A stretch of DNA of 46,078 nt from Candidatus Omnitrophota bacterium (GCA_023134705.1 JAGLUN010000004.1:1-46078), one strand, 5' to 3'; positions 32,434 through 41,592 are shown, numbered from the stretch's first letter. Numbers and translations: made by a program. Notes: generated by a model from the letters alone, not told the origin.

Positions 32434-33180
32434 ATGTTACGCCGAAGAGTTATTCCCGTAGTTTTATTGGATGGTTATTCAGTGGTAAAGACTATCCAGT
32501 TTAATATAAGGAGAAACCTGGGGAATCCCATAACTGTGGCCAGGATATATAATACCAGGGATGTTGATGAGTTGATATTGCTGGATATCGACGCTTCTAA
32601 GGAAGGCAGATGTATTGATTTGCATACTATCGAGGAAGTAGCCTTGGAATGTTTTATGCCTTTGACTGTGGGAGGCGGCCTTAAAACCTGTGAAGATATA
32701 GAGAATGTCCTTAAAAAAGGCGCGGATAAAGTGGTGCTTAACACAGCAGCTCTTAAAAATCCGGATATCGTTAAAAAGTCTTCTTTAGCTTTTGGCAGTC
32801 AATGTATAGTTGTTTCTATTGATGTTAAGAAAAATAGGGATGGGTATGGAATTTTTTCTCATTCCGGATATAAAACGCATAAAGATTTGATTGAGTGGTG
32901 TAAGGAGTTAGCATGTCTTGGTGCCGGAGAGTTTTTGATTAATTCGGTTGATTTAGACGGAAAGATGGCAGGGTATGATTATGGTTTAATTGAAAAAGTG
33001 GCGAAAGTAGTAAATATCCCGGTTATTGCCTGTGGCGGAGCATCCAAACCCGATAATTGTTCGAAAGCCATTCATAGAGGAGCATGCGCGGTAGCGGCAG
33101 CGAGCATGTTCCATTTTACTGAGTATACGCCCAATGATTGTAAGAAAGCAATGAAAACCGCAAATATACCGGTACGATGA
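32434..33180 (+). CDS. hisF: HisF-like cyclase subunit of sugar amidination
   Basis: 248-residue (beta-alpha)8 barrel of the HisA/HisF family. LRRRVIPVVLLDGYSVVKT replaces the CLDVKDGRVVKG of true HisF, so the first catalytic aspartate region is altered, as in WbpZ/HisF2-type proteins of surface-sugar loci; VSIDVKK and GGGLKTCEDIE, CGGASKPDN are retained. It probably serves as the ammonia-conducting partner of the HisH-like protein. It ends in an ATGA overlap with the next gene. Confidence 0.87.
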   Translation: MLRRRVIPVVLLDGYSVVKTIQFNIRRNLGNPITVARIYNTRDVDELILLDIDASKEGRCIDLHTIEEVALECFMPLTVGGGLKTCEDIENVLKKGADKVVLNTAALKNPDIVKKSSLAFGSQCIVVSIDVKKNRDGYGIFSHSGYKTHKDLIEWCKELACLGAGEFLINSVDLDGKMAGYDYGLIEKVAKVVNIPVIACGGASKPDNCSKAIHRGACAVAAASMFHFTEYTPNDCKKAMKTANIPVR

Positions 33181-33755
33181 AAGTAGTGTTTATAGATACG
33201 GAATTTACAGGGATTCATATGGGTACCACAGTTGTTTCCCTGGGGATGGTAACTCTTGAAGGGAAGTCTTTGTACCTGACCTTGAATGATTATGATCGAG
33301 AACAAGTTACGGATTGGCTCAAGAATAACGTGATAAATCTAATTGATGAAAGTAAAAGCGTTACCAGGAAGGAAGCATTTGTCCGGATTAAAGAGTTCCT
33401 TGATAATTACTCACAGGGTAAACGCGTTTCATTGATATCAGCCGGGAAATTGATTGATATAGTTTTATTATATGAATTCTGGCATAACGAACATCCCGGG
33501 CGGAAGTATTTTTCCATGGATTGTTTGCCTGATTATTTAAATCATGCCTCGCATTTTGATTTAAGCACTTTTTTTTATATGGCGGGAGTTGATCCTAACC
33601 TTGAACGCGAAAAGTTTTTAGGCAAAGTTAAATTGTCCGGGAGAAGGCATAATTCCTTATATGACGTAAAAATCGTCCGTGAGTGTTTTTTAAAGCTGAT
33701 AGAAAAGGGGGAAATACCGCGGCCGGAGAATATTACGACAAACAATATTGTATGA
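33177..33755 (+). CDS. DEDD-type exonuclease-fold protein
   Basis: 192 residues. The N-terminal FIDTEFTG gives the Asp-x-Glu pair, followed by VSLGMVTLEG; the C-terminal RHNSLYDVKIVRECF supplies His and Asp. This is the layout of RNase H-like 3'-5' exonucleases related to the Rv2179c-like exoribonucleases. It is joined by ATGA overlaps to both the hisF-like gene and the next gene, so it is translated as part of the sugar operon, an unexpected setting. The nuclease role is inferred from motifs; the substrate is unknown. Confidence 0.65.
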   Translation: MKVVFIDTEFTGIHMGTTVVSLGMVTLEGKSLYLTLNDYDREQVTDWLKNNVINLIDESKSVTRKEAFVRIKEFLDNYSQGKRVSLISAGKLIDIVLLYEFWHNEHPGRKYFSMDCLPDYLNHASHFDLSTFFYMAGVDPNLEREKFLGKVKLSGRRHNSLYDVKIVRECFLKLIEKGEIPRPENITTNNIV

Positions 33756-34615
33756 GTGTATTGAAGATTTTTTACCGGAAAATCAGGGCTTTTATCAGAA
33801 ACCAGAAGGAGCGTTATATCCCTTACAGAAAAATAATCTCTGTATGGCTTAAAAATAAAAATCAGCCTTATAAGATGATATCTTTAGACGAAGCTAAAAG
33901 ATATAAAAAAAGTGACACAATTTTTATCCTTGGCAGCGGGCCTTCCATTAAGGATTTGACCCAAGAGCAGTGGAAGCATATAGATAAGCATGATTCTTTC
34001 GGAATAAACTTTTCGCATTTGCTGGATTACGTTCCTACTTATTATTCTCTGGAAGACGGCCACACAAAATGGTTTCGAAGGTTTGTGGAGGAAAAGCTTA
34101 GACCTTACCGGAAGAAGTTTTCTTCTTCTGTCTGGTGTATATCTGACAGGCATATTGGCCGTTTCATACACCCCAGGCTTGCTCCGGCATTTTTCCCGGA
34201 AAATCCCCTGTGTTATTTTTACAAATTCCCTCCTACTTTAGAATTTAAGGAAGACAGGCCTTTTAGGAAAGAAGATTTTGCAAAGTCGATAATATATAGG
34301 GGGTCTTTATCCACGGTATTATATTTAATCGATAAAATCGGTTATAAAAATATAGTGCTGTTAGGTATTGATTTGCATACTCCGGAACACTTTTTCTATA
34401 ATATGAAAGAAATGGAGGAGTATGTTAAAATGCAAAAGGATATTCATGATAAAGATAAGTTTCAATATATGATACTGAAAAAGAACAAAGTAAAACCTTT
34501 TGATGAGTATCTTTGCGCTTTAGATAAATTATACTTTGCCCCCAAAGGGGTTAATCTTTATATGGGGGGGCGGGACAAAGTTATATATCCAAGATTGAAG
34601 ATTTATAAATGGTAA
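33752..34615 (+). CDS. Possible sialyltransferase-like (GT42/DUF115-like) protein
   Basis: 287 residues from the ATG at 33752, which overlaps the previous stop as ATGA; an upstream in-frame ATG at 33683 would run 23 residues into that gene and is disfavoured. Key segment IFILGSGPSIKDLTQEQWKH, then DSFGINFSHLL and YRGSLSTVLYLIDKIGYKNI followed by VLLGIDL. This resembles the nucleotide-sugar-binding core of Cst-type sialyltransferases and of the related DUF115 family. The location after CMP-nonulosonate genes fits a nonulosonate transferase. The membrane-proximal N-terminus is basic. The resemblance is partial. Confidence 0.5.
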   Translation: MSVLKIFYRKIRAFIRNQKERYIPYRKIISVWLKNKNQPYKMISLDEAKRYKKSDTIFILGSGPSIKDLTQEQWKHIDKHDSFGINFSHLLDYVPTYYSLEDGHTKWFRRFVEEKLRPYRKKFSSSVWCISDRHIGRFIHPRLAPAFFPENPLCYFYKFPPTLEFKEDRPFRKEDFAKSIIYRGSLSTVLYLIDKIGYKNIVLLGIDLHTPEHFFYNMKEMEEYVKMQKDIHDKDKFQYMILKKNKVKPFDEYLCALDKLYFAPKGVNLYMGGRDKVIYPRLKIYKW

Positions 34616-34634
34616 AAAAGATTTATATCTAAAA

Positions 34635-35768
34635 ATGAAAAAGACATACGATATACTTCTTATTTATGGTTTTTCCAGGCTGCATCCATATTATTTAAAT
34701 ATTATTAAATACTTAGCGAAAGGCAAAAACATCGGGGTTTGTGTTTTGGATACAAACAAATATATTGTAAGTGCCGATTCAAAACGTATTGACAAACTTC
34801 AGAATACCGAAAATGCGTTTATGGAATTTTGTAAAGAATTAGGAGCAGATTTAATTTATCCTGACGAAGAAATAAAGGCGGGAAATGAATTAATTGCAAA
34901 TATATTATTTGTGCCGCAGATAAAGCTTAGCATGGATGGTTTGGAATTAATAAAGAATTCAATAAAATATAACAATATTATCGGAATACAAACATTTGGT
35001 TACGGAAAGAATTTGCTGGATGATTTGTTCTCTATGGGGTGCCGTAAGTTTTTCGTTTATGATAGGAACATTTTTACAAAAGTTATACAATCAGAGAAAA
35101 GAGAAGATTTGCTGGATAAATTTGAAATTATAGAGATGGGAGCGCCGTATAGAAAATATCCCTTGTGGCCTGAGAATGAGATCGCGGAAATAGATTATTT
35201 GATTGCTCTTCCGACATTGGTATTTTTGAAGAATCCTAAAAAGAGATATGATTTGGTTAAGAATATTTACAATTTATTGGGTAAATTGAATCAAGATGAT
35301 AAAGTTGCGATAAAACTGCACAATGTAAAAGATGGAGGTAATAAATACCTAAAAGAAACGCATTTTAGGTTTGTACCTTTGGGGATATTTTCAGCAAAGT
35401 TTTTAGGTAGAAGAGGCTATGACCTTGCTTCAGCTATATTTTACAAGAATATTTTGGATAGAGCTGAAGCGTTGCAAAATATAACGCCGTATTTTAATTT
35501 CGGCCTGGAATTGTTCTTACCCTATGTCAAAAAAGGTGTAATTACCGGGATTTCCACTGTACTCTGGCATTGTCTTTATAACAAAATTGCTGTTTATAAT
35601 TGTGATAATCAACCGTTTGGTGAGGATTTGCCTAATTATCCCGGTTATAAAAATTTTTATATACCTTATTGTGAAGGCCGTATTCCTTTTGATGAGCAAT
35701 ATTACGATAAAATTTCTGATTCCGCAAAGAAAGCCGATTTAATAGAGTTGATAAAAGAAGAATTGTAA
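34635..35768 (+). CDS. Unknown protein, surface-glycan locus
   Basis: 377 residues, not recognised. It begins KKTYDILLIYGFSRLHPYYL and has alternating beta/alpha segments (NIGVCVLDTN, VAIKLHNVK, then GVITGISTVLWHCLYNKIAV near the end), which could be a GT-B type fold as in some polysaccharide capping or glycerol-phosphate transferases, but no nucleotide-sugar motif is clear. No signal peptide or membrane helix. It is spaced 19 bases after the glycosyltransferase-like gene and 7 before the ABC exporter. Confidence 0.55.
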   Translation: MKKTYDILLIYGFSRLHPYYLNIIKYLAKGKNIGVCVLDTNKYIVSADSKRIDKLQNTENAFMEFCKELGADLIYPDEEIKAGNELIANILFVPQIKLSMDGLELIKNSIKYNNIIGIQTFGYGKNLLDDLFSMGCRKFFVYDRNIFTKVIQSEKREDLLDKFEIIEMGAPYRKYPLWPENEIAEIDYLIALPTLVFLKNPKKRYDLVKNIYNLLGKLNQDDKVAIKLHNVKDGGNKYLKETHFRFVPLGIFSAKFLGRRGYDLASAIFYKNILDRAEALQNITPYFNFGLELFLPYVKKGVITGISTVLWHCLYNKIAVYNCDNQPFGEDLPNYPGYKNFYIPYCEGRIPFDEQYYDKISDSAKKADLIELIKEEL

Positions 35769-35775
35769 AAAGATT

Positions 35776-37620
35776 ATGTTAGATAAAGTTAAAAAAAATT
35801 GGATGACCATCAAAAAGTTGTGGGTATTAATACGGATTTTTAAGGCTAATTTTTTCTTATGTTTATTCCTGATTATTCTTAATTCTTTTGCTTTAACCGC
35901 TTTTGTGTCTTCATTAATCCCTCTTATCACTAATATCGTTTCCGATGTTCAAAAAAGTAGTTCGCCTGGTTTTATAAAAGCACTTTTTGATTTATATCTG
36001 TCTGTGTCCCCTGATAAAAGACAGGTTATTTTTGCTCTGTTCGGGTTATTTTCTTTGGTTGTAAGCAGCATACTTGGTTTTGCCGTCATTTGGAGTACAT
36101 CCGCGTTTTCCGCTAAAGTTGTAACACATACAAGGAAAATTCTGGTTGAAAATATTCTACGTCTTAAATATTCTTTCATTGCCGGGTTTAAAGAGGGCAA
36201 AATCATTCAGTTAGTTATCACTGAAGCCAGAGGTGTATACGCGGTTACCAAACAATTTCTTAATTTAATAATGGTTTTTGTGCGTTCTGGCTTCATTGTT
36301 GTTTTGCTCTTTTTCATTTCATATAAGATCACGCTGTTTTTGGCGCTTGTAGGAGTAGGGCTTTTGGCCGTAAATTACCGTTTTGTCCGCCGCATAAAAA
36401 ATATATCACATAAAGGAGTAAAGCTGCGTTTCAAGTTAATGAATTTCGTGAAGGAGATGATGACTAATTTAAAACAGGTTAAGATAAATGTGCTGGAAGA
36501 ACGTATGCTTGATGGTTTGTGCAGAGATTCAAAAGGTGTGGAAAACAATATAAGGGATGTTCGTATACGGATTGAATTACTACCTTTGATTACGCAGTTT
36601 GTTATTATCATGGCAGCTTTTGCCGTTGTTTTCGCCTCATTTAAATATGATGTTTTCTCTTCGGTTATGTCGCCGCTCGGTGGCTTATTAAGTTACCTTG
36701 TTGTTTTGTCTACTTTGCTTCCTTGCATAGGGAAATTTAATATGGCTATTGGAACAATATATTCCAACATGCCTGCCGTCGGACATGTTTTTGAATTTTT
36801 TTATAATAAAGATTTTTACCAAGATTTGAATTGTGAACGAATAGAGGATTATGAGGGCGGCCGGAAGAGAAAAACCTTGCTCAATAATGATTTTGTTTTT
36901 AAGAATGTAACTTTTAGTTATACTAAAGAGAACAATGATGGTCCGCTTTTAAATAATTTAAGCTTTAAAATCGAAAAAGGAGATAAAGTAGCTATTGTTG
37001 GAAGGTCGGGTTCAGGTAAGACTACCATGCTAAATCTAATCTTCAGGCTTTATGATATAGATGATGGTTCGATTTCTTTTGATGGTATAGATATAAATCA
37101 GCTTAATATTATTGATCTTCGTAAAAAGATAGGTTATGTTTCCCAGGATATAAAATTGTTTAATACTACGATAAAGGAAAATCTTTTGTATGCTAATCCC
37201 GATGCTGATTTTTTTCAAATCCAGGATGCCTGCGTCAAGGCTGACGCTCATGATTTTATAATGAGGTTGCCTGAAAAGTACGATACCCTGGTGGGTGAAC
37301 GCGGGGAGAAGTTGTCCGGCGGGCAGCGTCAGCGTATAGCGATCGCGCAGGTATTTTTAAAAAATCCTGAGATCATTATATTGGATGAAGCTGTTTCCGC
37401 GGTTGACTTTGAGAGTGCTTCCATTATACGTGAAGGAGTTTTTCAGAAATGCGAAGGTAAAACCATAATTATTATTTCACACCAGGTGAATTCTCTTTTG
37501 GATGTGGATAAAGTTTTAGTCTTGAGCCAAGGTGAAGTGAAAGAATTTGGATCTAAAAATGAGTTGTTGAGGGATTCGAATAGTTTGTTTTATAAGATGT
37601 ATCATTCACAGAAAGTTTAA
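35776..37620 (+). CDS. ABC exporter/flippase, fused membrane and ATPase domains
   Basis: 614 residues. An N-terminal membrane domain with about six helices (for example FFLCLFLIILNSFALTAFVS, ALFGLFSLVVSSILGFAVI, SGFIVVLLFFISYKITLFL) precedes an ATPase with Walker A GRSGSGKT (409-416), signature LSGGQRQR (from 513), Walker B IIILDEAVSAVD and H-loop IIISHQ. The MsbA/PglK-type half-transporter arrangement implies a homodimer moving lipid-linked oligosaccharides or glycolipids. Given its neighbours it may flip a nonulosonate-containing lipid-linked glycan; the substrate is inference. Confidence 0.9.
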   Translation: MLDKVKKNWMTIKKLWVLIRIFKANFFLCLFLIILNSFALTAFVSSLIPLITNIVSDVQKSSSPGFIKALFDLYLSVSPDKRQVIFALFGLFSLVVSSILGFAVIWSTSAFSAKVVTHTRKILVENILRLKYSFIAGFKEGKIIQLVITEARGVYAVTKQFLNLIMVFVRSGFIVVLLFFISYKITLFLALVGVGLLAVNYRFVRRIKNISHKGVKLRFKLMNFVKEMMTNLKQVKINVLEERMLDGLCRDSKGVENNIRDVRIRIELLPLITQFVIIMAAFAVVFASFKYDVFSSVMSPLGGLLSYLVVLSTLLPCIGKFNMAIGTIYSNMPAVGHVFEFFYNKDFYQDLNCERIEDYEGGRKRKTLLNNDFVFKNVTFSYTKENNDGPLLNNLSFKIEKGDKVAIVGRSGSGKTTMLNLIFRLYDIDDGSISFDGIDINQLNIIDLRKKIGYVSQDIKLFNTTIKENLLYANPDADFFQIQDACVKADAHDFIMRLPEKYDTLVGERGEKLSGGQRQRIAIAQVFLKNPEIIILDEAVSAVDFESASIIREGVFQKCEGKTIIIISHQVNSLLDVDKVLVLSQGEVKEFGSKNELLRDSNSLFYKMYHSQKV

Positions 37621-37629
37621 GGCCTTGTT

Positions 37630-39081
37630 ATGACTGATAATATAAGAGGGTTTTTTAAAAAAAATATTTTGTTAAGTACCATTAAACTTTTTTGTAAAAG
37701 AATACGTGGTTTCCGTCCTCCGCGCGAATCTGATTTTAAAGAGCTTCCCGTAAAAATTATTAAAAAGAAAATTGTTATTATAACTCCGGTATTAAATTAT
37801 GATGAGCGGTTTGAATTGCGAAAAAATATCTATATCGCCTTACGGGATAAGCTCCCGCAATATACAGTCAAGGTTAAAGATTTAAATGTCGGATATTATG
37901 ATAAATGCCTGTGGAGATATGTAGAAGAAATTTATAACGGCAGCTGTGAACGGGGTGATGCTTGTTGGAATAAGTACGCGCAAAATAATAAATGTGTTGA
38001 TAGGCTTGAAGATAGTGAAAATTTTGATATCCAGCGTAAAAACCGGTTTTTAAATAAAATAAAGAAAAGTCATTTGTCTTTGGATGACGAAATTTTCAAA
38101 CGAATAAGTTTTGATGAAGATAATTTTATCTATATCCGAAGTAAGGATAGATATCATAAACCTTACAAAGTTGAATTTCTTCTTAAAGCAGTACGGAAAA
38201 ACGGCTGGAATGCTCTGGAATCTCAATGTAACCCTATGATTATAGGATATTCTAAGGCAACCGGGATACACCAGGTAATTTCCGGGCGGCACAGGCTGGC
38301 TGTTTTGAAATGCTTGATTAATAGAGGGATACTCAATAAGAATTTGAAGATACGCTGTCATTATATAGAGTATCATTTTGACACATTAAGCTACACCCGG
38401 CCTTATTTTGAACAATGCAAAGCATGTCATTGGAATGAGGAGATAGTATTAAACGGAAATACCCATCAGGATTTTTCCGTAAAAGCCGGAAGGATTGATG
38501 TTTTAAGTAAGGAAACCATAGATAAGTGGTCATTAATCAATAAAGCTCCCGACAACATTTTTCGCGGAAAAACTATAATTGATATTGGTGCTTATAGGGG
38601 CCTTTACTGCCTTAAAGTTTTGGAAAAAGGAGCAGTTAAAGCCACGGTTTTTGAGCCGTCTGAACAGCTATTCGCAGATGCTCTTAAGCTGAAGAAACAT
38701 ATCGGTGAAGAACGTTTGTATTTATATCAAGGTGATTTTTATAATTCTTGTGATCGACAGCATCTTATCGAGAATAAACACGATACAGCTCTTTTTTTAG
38801 GAATAATACATCATTTACTGCGGATTGGTATACAAAAAAGGTTATTGTATACCTTTGAGGAATTAATGAGTAAAATAGCAGAGTTTGTGAATTGCGCAGT
38901 GATAATAGAGTTCGCGATGCCTAAAGAAGATTCTTTGAATTTGCCTGAGCTCAGAGAGCATCGAAAGGCTTTCTCTCGATCTTCATTCGAGGAAGCATTA
39001 TCTAAACGTTTCTCTAAGTATAAAAGACTGGGTAGATGTAAGTACAGAAGAGATAGATTTATGTATTATGCCTTGAAGTAG
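37630..39081 (+). CDS. ParB-like plus SAM methyltransferase fusion
   Basis: 483 residues. The middle contains a ParB/Srx-like segment: EFLLKAVRKNGWN, SKATGIHQVISGRHRLAVLK with GRHR at 219-222, resembling the nucleotide-binding GxRR/GxHR of ParB-N domains. The C-terminal third is a class I methyltransferase with motif I IDIGAYRG (from 317), acidic VFEPSEQ and IIHHLL. Cysteines in GSCERGDACW and FEQCKACHW could bind metal. ParB-N-like domains can bind CTP or phosphorylate small molecules; together with a methyltransferase this suggests a sugar-tailoring enzyme. The function is not known. Confidence 0.6.
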   Translation: MTDNIRGFFKKNILLSTIKLFCKRIRGFRPPRESDFKELPVKIIKKKIVIITPVLNYDERFELRKNIYIALRDKLPQYTVKVKDLNVGYYDKCLWRYVEEIYNGSCERGDACWNKYAQNNKCVDRLEDSENFDIQRKNRFLNKIKKSHLSLDDEIFKRISFDEDNFIYIRSKDRYHKPYKVEFLLKAVRKNGWNALESQCNPMIIGYSKATGIHQVISGRHRLAVLKCLINRGILNKNLKIRCHYIEYHFDTLSYTRPYFEQCKACHWNEEIVLNGNTHQDFSVKAGRIDVLSKETIDKWSLINKAPDNIFRGKTIIDIGAYRGLYCLKVLEKGAVKATVFEPSEQLFADALKLKKHIGEERLYLYQGDFYNSCDRQHLIENKHDTALFLGIIHHLLRIGIQKRLLYTFEELMSKIAEFVNCAVIIEFAMPKEDSLNLPELREHRKAFSRSSFEEALSKRFSKYKRLGRCKYRRDRFMYYALK

Positions 39082-39089
39082 GGGGGATT

Positions 39090-40142
39090 ATGAGGTCTGT
39101 GGAGAATATTTGTGTGTCGGATAGAGTAACAATTAAGAAGGCGGTTGAATTTATAGATAAAGGTAAATTGGGGATTGTTCTGGTGATAGATAAACAAGGG
39201 CGTTTGTCCGGGATAATTACAGATGTTGATGTCCGGAAAGGTATTCTTAAAGGAGTGTCATTCAGTTCGCCGGTAAAAAATATTATGAATAAGAAATCAA
39301 TTACTGTGCTTGAGGGTACGGGAAGGGAAGACATCCTTTCGATGATGAAGCAGCATAATATACGTCAGATACCGGTTTTGAATGAGAAGGGACAGGTAGA
39401 AGGAATTGAAATAATCAATGATTATTTCAAGCAGGAAACGTATCCTAACGATGTGGTAATTATGGCAGGAGGATTAGGCAAACGTTTGCATCCTTTAACT
39501 AAAAATATCCCCAAATCAATGCTTACCATAGGAGATAAACCTCTTCTTGAGAATATGTTAGAGACTTTCAAGGCGCAGGGGTTTATCAATTTTATAATAA
39601 CAATCAGTTATAAAAAAGAAACGATAAAAAAGTATTTCGGCAATGGTAAAAAATGGGGAGTAAATATACGTTATTTAGTTGAAAACAAGCCTTTAGGAAC
39701 AGCAGGCGCGCTTTCCCTGTTTGATAAGAGAACGATGAAACATCCGTTCCTTGTGGTTAATTCGGACCTCTTAACAGCAGTTAATTTTTCTCACATGTTA
39801 GATTATCATAATAATCATAAAGATATGGTTACGGTGGGAATAAAGGATTATATAGTGGATATCCCGTATGGAATAATAAAGTTAAAAGGCAGTTCTTTAG
39901 AGCATTTTGAGGAGAAACCCTCGTATCAGGTTTATATTAACGCGGGGGTATATGTGTTTAATCCCGAAGTTCTGAAATATGTTAAAAGGAATGAGCCGCT
40001 GCTGATGACGGATTTCATAGAGACCGTGAAAAATAAAGGAGGAAATGTGGGATGTTTTCCGATACATGAGTATTGGATGGATATAGGGCATATTGATAAT
40101 TATAAAAAGGCTAAAAAAGATTTCAGGAAGGTGTTTAAATGA
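39090..40142 (+). CDS. ptmE: PtmE-like CBS - nucleotidyltransferase
   Basis: 350 residues. Two CBS domains (1-115: KAVEFIDKGKLGIVLVIDKQ, SGIITDVDVRKGIL, MKQHNIRQIPVLNEKGQ) are followed by a sugar-phosphate nucleotidyltransferase with GGLGKRL (127-133), NIPKSML and VVNSDLL. This layout matches Campylobacter PtmE, a glucosamine-1-phosphate guanylyltransferase that starts the GDP-linked legionaminic acid pathway. The following genes (neuA-, neuB- and neuC-like) support that reading. GGGGGA precedes the ATG. The nucleotide and sugar specificity are inferred from the family. Confidence 0.85.
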   Translation: MRSVENICVSDRVTIKKAVEFIDKGKLGIVLVIDKQGRLSGIITDVDVRKGILKGVSFSSPVKNIMNKKSITVLEGTGREDILSMMKQHNIRQIPVLNEKGQVEGIEIINDYFKQETYPNDVVIMAGGLGKRLHPLTKNIPKSMLTIGDKPLLENMLETFKAQGFINFIITISYKKETIKKYFGNGKKWGVNIRYLVENKPLGTAGALSLFDKRTMKHPFLVVNSDLLTAVNFSHMLDYHNNHKDMVTVGIKDYIVDIPYGIIKLKGSSLEHFEEKPSYQVYINAGVYVFNPEVLKYVKRNEPLLMTDFIETVKNKGGNVGCFPIHEYWMDIGHIDNYKKAKKDFRKVFK

Positions 40143-40189
40143 GTAAGATGTTGAAAGGGAAAAGGAATCTTAGTTATACATTTGAATAG
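40139..40189 (+). pseudogene. Possible 5' remnant of a deleted gene
   Basis: A 16-codon frame, MSKMLKGKRNLSYTFE, opens with an ATGA overlap on the ptmE stop, as a translationally coupled gene would. MSKxLKGKR is a common opening for short-chain dehydrogenases (which continue xLVTG), but here it runs into A+T-rich sequence and stops. It may be what is left of a legB/ptmA-type gene cut off at a recombination junction. The length makes this uncertain. Confidence 0.3.
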
Positions 40190-40249
40190 TAAAGTTGAGA
40201 AGTATATCGACATTCTTGGGAATATAATTGTTAATAAAAAGGAGAAGTG

Positions 40250-40900
40250 ATGATTGATCACAATAAATTAAATTCATTCTGGGAAAAAAATGTTCCAGAA
40301 AAATTTAAACATTTTTTGGGCTCTGAATGGGTTCCCAAAGCTAAACCTTATGAGAAAGATTTAAAAGATAAGTTGTTACGAAATATTAATTTTGCTGATG
40401 TTTGTATCGCTCTTGACTGGGGCTGTGGGGGTGGATTAGGTGCTAAGTTGCTTGCAGAGCATAGTGAGGTTATTATCTTGGATATTGCGAAAGATAGTTT
40501 AGATGAATGCAAGCAATTTTTAGAAAGAAATGGAAAAAGCATAAGAAAAAAAATTTTATTAAAAAATTTAGATAGTTTTAAATTAGATGAAAAAATTGAT
40601 CTCATCTTTTGTGCTTCGGTTATTCAGCATTTTCCTTCTTTTGAATACTGGCAGAAGATTGTTAGGCTATGGAATAAAATTAATCCAAAATGGTTGGCTA
40701 TACAGATAAGGCATGGAGAGGTTAATCAATCGAATGAGTCAAGCTACTTTGAAAGTGAAAGGAATTATATATTAGGATTAATTTTAACGACTGACGAAGT
40801 AATTAATAGTTTTAAGGACTATGAATTAGTATGTAATGAGTTGGTTGACGATAATTACAGTATGTACGAGTATTTTGTTTTTAAGAAAAAAGATTGTTAA
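40250..40900 (+). CDS. SAM-dependent methyltransferase
   Basis: 216 residues from ATG 40250 behind GGAG; a GTG at 40247 would add one residue. Class I methyltransferase with motif I ALDWGCGGGLGAKLLA (about residue 55), an acidic VIILDIAKDS end of strand 2 and LIFCASVIQHFPS as motif IV-like. The sequence is visibly A+T-richer than the pse genes and has few G/C-ending codons, hinting at separate acquisition. It probably decorates a glycan; the acceptor is unknown. It overlaps nothing and starts 107 bases after ptmE. Confidence 0.7.
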   Translation: MIDHNKLNSFWEKNVPEKFKHFLGSEWVPKAKPYEKDLKDKLLRNINFADVCIALDWGCGGGLGAKLLAEHSEVIILDIAKDSLDECKQFLERNGKSIRKKILLKNLDSFKLDEKIDLIFCASVIQHFPSFEYWQKIVRLWNKINPKWLAIQIRHGEVNQSNESSYFESERNYILGLILTTDEVINSFKDYELVCNELVDDNYSMYEYFVFKKKDC

Positions 40901-40902
40901 AA

Positions 40903-41592
40903 ATGCGCAAAAAGACCTCAAAAGATATCTCCATTTTTTTAAATGTTCGAAAAGATAGTTCTCGATGTGAGAATAAAATGCTTCGCCCCTTTGCGAATAG
41001 CACATTAATAGATATCTGTTTAGAAAAGGTTAGCCGATTGGATTGGCATGCTATTTACTTTGGAGTTTATGAGGATATATTTATTGAAAAAGCAAAGAAA
41101 TATAAAAATCTTAAAATTTATAAAAGGTCTTATGATTCTGTTCATGAGGATATAGATGCAAAAAAAGTGTTTGAAATATTGAACTATATCCCTACTACAT
41201 GGGTTTTGTGGATAAATCCATGTCACCCTTTTTTAAGAGTGGAAACGATAGAAAAAGCCATTGATTATTTCTTGACCACACCTTATGTTTCCATGACGTC
41301 TGTTAAAAAAGCGAGTAACTGGTTTTATGGTATTGATGGTAAACCGATAAATAATATTGATGTAATAATTGATACAAAGAGGAGTGATTTTATATATGAA
41401 GTTGCTCATGCTTTTCACATTTACAGAAGAGATATTATGTTGCGGCATGGAAAACCGTGGTTTAATAATAAAAACAATCCTCATTTATTTGAAATTCCCA
41501 ACATAGAGGCGTTGGATATAGATACAGAAGAAGAATTTATTATGGTTGAATGTTTGTATGATAAATTAATGAAAAAGGAGCAAGAGGTATGA
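40903..41592 (+). CDS. CMP-nonulosonate synthetase-like protein (LegF/NeuA family)
   Basis: 229 residues from ATG 40903; a TTG at 40894 is the alternative, and neither has a ribosome site. The N-terminus SIFLNVRKDSSRCENKMLRPF corresponds to the IPARxGSKxxxxKN nucleotide loop of NeuA/LegF, in a diverged form retaining Arg, Ser-Arg and Asn-Lys. WVLWINPCHPFLRVETIEKA matches the LQPTSPLR block. IPNIEALDIDTEEEF is the typical C-terminal IEALDIDxxED. It would activate the second nonulosonic acid of the locus. The divergent loop leaves activity open. Confidence 0.7.
   Translation: MRKKTSKDISIFLNVRKDSSRCENKMLRPFANSTLIDICLEKVSRLDWHAIYFGVYEDIFIEKAKKYKNLKIYKRSYDSVHEDIDAKKVFEILNYIPTTWVLWINPCHPFLRVETIEKAIDYFLTTPYVSMTSVKKASNWFYGIDGKPINNIDVIIDTKRSDFIYEVAHAFHIYRRDIMLRHGKPWFNNKNNPHLFEIPNIEALDIDTEEEFIMVECLYDKLMKKEQEV

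Noticed and set aside
31810-33180. Histidine biosynthesis genes hisH-hisF
   Set aside because: No other his genes are present, the HisF first catalytic segment is altered, and they follow a PseA/WbpG-like amidotransferase, so a sugar-amidination role fits better.
40195-40228. Promoter ahead of the 40250 methyltransferase
   Set aside because: TTGAGA and TATAAT are 22 bp apart, too far for a normal sigma70 promoter.
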